NCBI RefSeq assembly: GCF_014252055.1
Contig: NZ_CP059208.1
Span: 186,001 to 250,000, forward strand
DNA length: 64,000 nucleotides
From: Blattabacterium cuenoti
GTDB taxonomy: Bacteria; Bacteroidota; Bacteroidia; Flavobacteriales; Blattabacteriaceae
Reading direction: 5' to 3'
Shown: positions 62,256 to 64,000 of the stretch, in pieces
Layout: the number at the start of each line of letters is the position of its first letter
Numbering within the stretch: the first letter of the stretch is position 1
Notes under the pieces: generated by a model
Told to the model about the DNA's origin: nothing
What the model saw: only the letters and a program-made list of their open reading frames with translations
Database searches by the model: none
Translations under genes and position numbers: made by a program

Positions 62256-63338
62256 TTACTTAGTTATTTTTATATAATAATAAGTTGTTATTATTCCAAA
62301 AAATATGTTTGGAATACAGACAGATAAATAAGGGGGAATATAATTTTTTATAGAATACACTTTTGTAAGTTCTATGAAGAATATATAAATGAAAGATAAT
62401 ATAATTCCAATAATAATGTTTCCCCCTATTTCTCCTTTTTTTAGGGAAAGAGATAATCCTAAGATAGTAAATATAAAAGTCGAAAGAGGAAGACTTGTTC
62501 TTTGATAAAATTCATTTAAATAAATATTTATATCCTTGTTTCCTCTTCTCTTTTCTATATCTATGAATTTTTTCAGTTCAGAAATATTCATATTTTCTGC
62601 TATATATTCTTCTGGTAAAAACTCTTCAGGAGTGAGAGACAATTTTATAACTTTATAAAATCCTTTTACAAAAAAATCATTATTCTTATGAATTGTAGTT
62701 TCTATATAATCATGTAAAACATATACTTTACTTTTTTTATTCCAGTAAATATTTTTAGATTTTAAAATATATATTAATTTATTTCCAATAAATTTTTGAT
62801 ATACAAAATATTTTCCTATATTTTTTTCTCTTGAAAAATTTCTGATAAAAATATATTCTTTACTTGAAATTTGAGCACTTACATTTTGATCATTTTCGTA
62901 TTTTTTTTTATAGTTTGAACTTAACAAATATTGATAATGAAATTTATTTTTATTTTTATTAGCTATTGGAAGAATATAATAATTGATCATTATAGAAGTC
63001 ATGCTTATGATAGTAGCTGATAGTAAATATGGAAAAGTTATTCTTTGAAAACTAATACCACTTGCTAAAAGTGCAGTTATTTCTGAGTTTTTTGTTAATT
63101 TAGATGTGAAAAATATAACAGATAAAAAAACAGATATAGGGCTGAAAGTATTAGCTAACCATACCGACCAAAATGGATAGTAATAAATCAAAGCATCTTT
63201 TATTGATCCATGATTACTTTCTAGACGATGCATTCTTTGAGAAAGATCTATAACTATAGATAATAACTGAAGAGAGATAGTTATGAATATAAAAGTTTTG
63301 ATCAAACTACGAAAAATATAACGGTCAATAATTTTCAT
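62256..63338 (-). CDS. LptF/LptG family lipopolysaccharide permease
   Basis: YjgP/YjgQ-family membrane subunit of the lipopolysaccharide exporter. It has 360 residues with six predicted membrane segments: three near the N-terminus (about 10-30, 50-72, 100-122), a periplasmic middle domain (about 140-265) and three near the C-terminus. Marks are KIIDRYIFRSLIKTF, PFWSVWLANTFSPISVFLSV and the C-terminal RTSLPLSTFIFTILGLSLS. Whether it is LptF or LptG is unclear. It lies 15 nt after tgt. Confidence 0.88.
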   Translation of the reverse strand: MKIIDRYIFRSLIKTFIFITISLQLLSIVIDLSQRMHRLESNHGSIKDALIYYYPFWSVWLANTFSPISVFLSVIFFTSKLTKNSEITALLASGISFQRITFPYLLSATIISMTSIMINYYILPIANKNKNKFHYQYLLSSNYKKKYENDQNVSAQISSKEYIFIRNFSREKNIGKYFVYQKFIGNKLIYILKSKNIYWNKKSKVYVLHDYIETTIHKNNDFFVKGFYKVIKLSLTPEEFLPEEYIAENMNISELKKFIDIEKRRGNKDINIYLNEFYQRTSLPLSTFIFTILGLSLSLKKGEIGGNIIIGIILSFIYIFFIELTKVYSIKNYIPPYLSVCIPNIFFGIITTYYYIKITK

Positions 63339-63353
63339 CTATATATAATAATA

Positions 63354-64000
63354 TTACAATCGTTGGCTTAATAATGGGACAATCGATCTTTTCCAAGATA
63401 AAAAATTATTGTTCATAATATGAAATCTTGCTTGTTTCAGTAAATTAGAATAAAAAGAAAGATTATGAATAGAAGCTATTTCTTTAGCTAAATTATCCTT
63501 AGAAAGAAAAAGATGTCTCACATAAGATTTACTATATAAATGATCTATATAAGAATTTCCAAATTCATCTAAACATGAAAAATCTTTTTTCCATTTGTTA
63601 TTTTTTATATTAATAATCCCATTCCATGTGAATAACATTCCATGACGTCCATTTCTTGTAGGTATTACACAATCAAATATATCTACACCTGTAGATATTC
63701 CTTCAAGAATATCTACAGGTGTTCCTACCCCCATTAAATACCTAGGTTTATTCTTAGGTAAAAAATCCGTTACCAAATTAGTGATATCATAAGTTTTTTC
63801 TTTTTTTTCTCCTAAACTTAATCCTCCTATAGCATATCCATCAACTTCTAATGAAGTAATTTTTTCTACAGAATATTTTCTCAAATCTGGATAAATACTA
63901 CCTTGTGAAATAGGAAAAAAACTTTGTTTATAGTTATATTTTTCCGGATTTTTTTTTAGATAAGAATAACATCTTTCTAACCATAAATGGGTTTTTTTCA
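63354..64000 (-). CDS. tgt: tRNA-guanine transglycosylase, N-terminus beyond window edge
   Basis: Inserts the queuosine base precursor at position 34 of tRNAs. About 214 codons of the C-terminal part are visible and the frame stays open to the window edge, so the gene continues outside. Marks are THLWLERC, FPISQGSIYPDLR, VDGYAIGGLSLGE, PRYLMGVGTPVDILE and FDCVIPTRNGRHGM with the second catalytic Asp. IASIHNLSFY is the C-terminal signature. The usual Zn-binding CxCxxC before it is absent: the segment reads LDEFGNSYIDHLYSKSY. queE in this window belongs to the same pathway. Confidence 0.92.
   Translation of the reverse strand, partial: KKTHLWLERCYSYLKKNPEKYNYKQSFFPISQGSIYPDLRKYSVEKITSLEVDGYAIGGLSLGEKKEKTYDITNLVTDFLPKNKPRYLMGVGTPVDILEGISTGVDIFDCVIPTRNGRHGMLFTWNGIINIKNNKWKKDFSCLDEFGNSYIDHLYSKSYVRHLFLSKDNLAKEIASIHNLSFYSNLLKQARFHIMNNNFLSWKRSIVPLLSQRL

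Overview
The window is strongly AT-rich and densely packed, with short intergenic gaps, many 4-base gene overlaps and very few hypothetical genes. It looks like a chromosomal segment of a reduced Bacteroidetes (Flavobacteriales-type) insect endosymbiont. The best match is Blattabacterium of cockroaches, an assignment from gene content and not from a database search. The pointers are fused CcoN-CcoO oxidase subunits, a fused alpha/beta 2-oxo acid dehydrogenase E1, split transketolase, Bacteroidetes-type promoter boxes (TAnnTTTG, often TATATTTG) with no obvious Shine-Dalgarno sequences, complete his and trp operons, and A-rich codon use. There are no insertion sequences, phage genes, CRISPR arrays or rRNA genes.

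Layout. 1-9.6 kb, mostly minus strand: glpK (cut by the left edge), glpD, ffh, argS, ilvE and the fused E1 gene. 9.6-17.3 kb: ndk, a LemA/TPM-domain pair, valS, folA, a bifunctional-nuclease-family protein, an unrecognised K/E-rich lipoprotein followed by two tandem terminators, and pdhB. 17.3-21.9 kb: metF, serS, rsmA, folD, queE. 21.9-29.1 kb: a complete eight-gene his operon (hisGDCBHAF-IE). 29.2-33.8 kb: xth, tRNA-Lys, aroK, tilS, serC and a YggS-family gene. 33.8-40.2 kb: a complete seven-gene trp operon (trpEGDCFBA) behind a structured leader of about 160 nt. 40.5-50.2 kb: a glucosaminidase, gcvH, the cbb3 oxidase cluster (ccoI, ccoS, ccoNO, ccoQ, ccoP, ccoH) and a malic enzyme-phosphotransacetylase fusion. 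50.2-64 kb: murI, rpsT, tRNA-Glu, an NlpC/P60 gene with an apparent poly-A frameshift, aroA, a MazG-like gene, split transketolase, smpB, an OmpA-like barrel, tatC, ychF, an M42 peptidase, dapF, a Do-type protease, an LptF/LptG permease and tgt (cut by the right edge).

The genes fit a nutritional symbiont. Histidine, tryptophan, chorismate (aroK, aroA), serine (serC), diaminopimelate/lysine (dapF) and one-carbon folate (metF, folD, folA, gcvH) functions are kept. Glycerol entry (glpK/glpD) and a high-affinity cbb3 oxidase supply energy.

I see no clear new multi-gene system. The items most worth a second look are the A10 frameshift in the NlpC/P60 gene, attenuator-like leaders on trp and his that lack Trp- or His-rich leader peptides, an altered LLES feedback motif in TrpE, and the orphan coiled-coil lipoprotein with two strong terminators.
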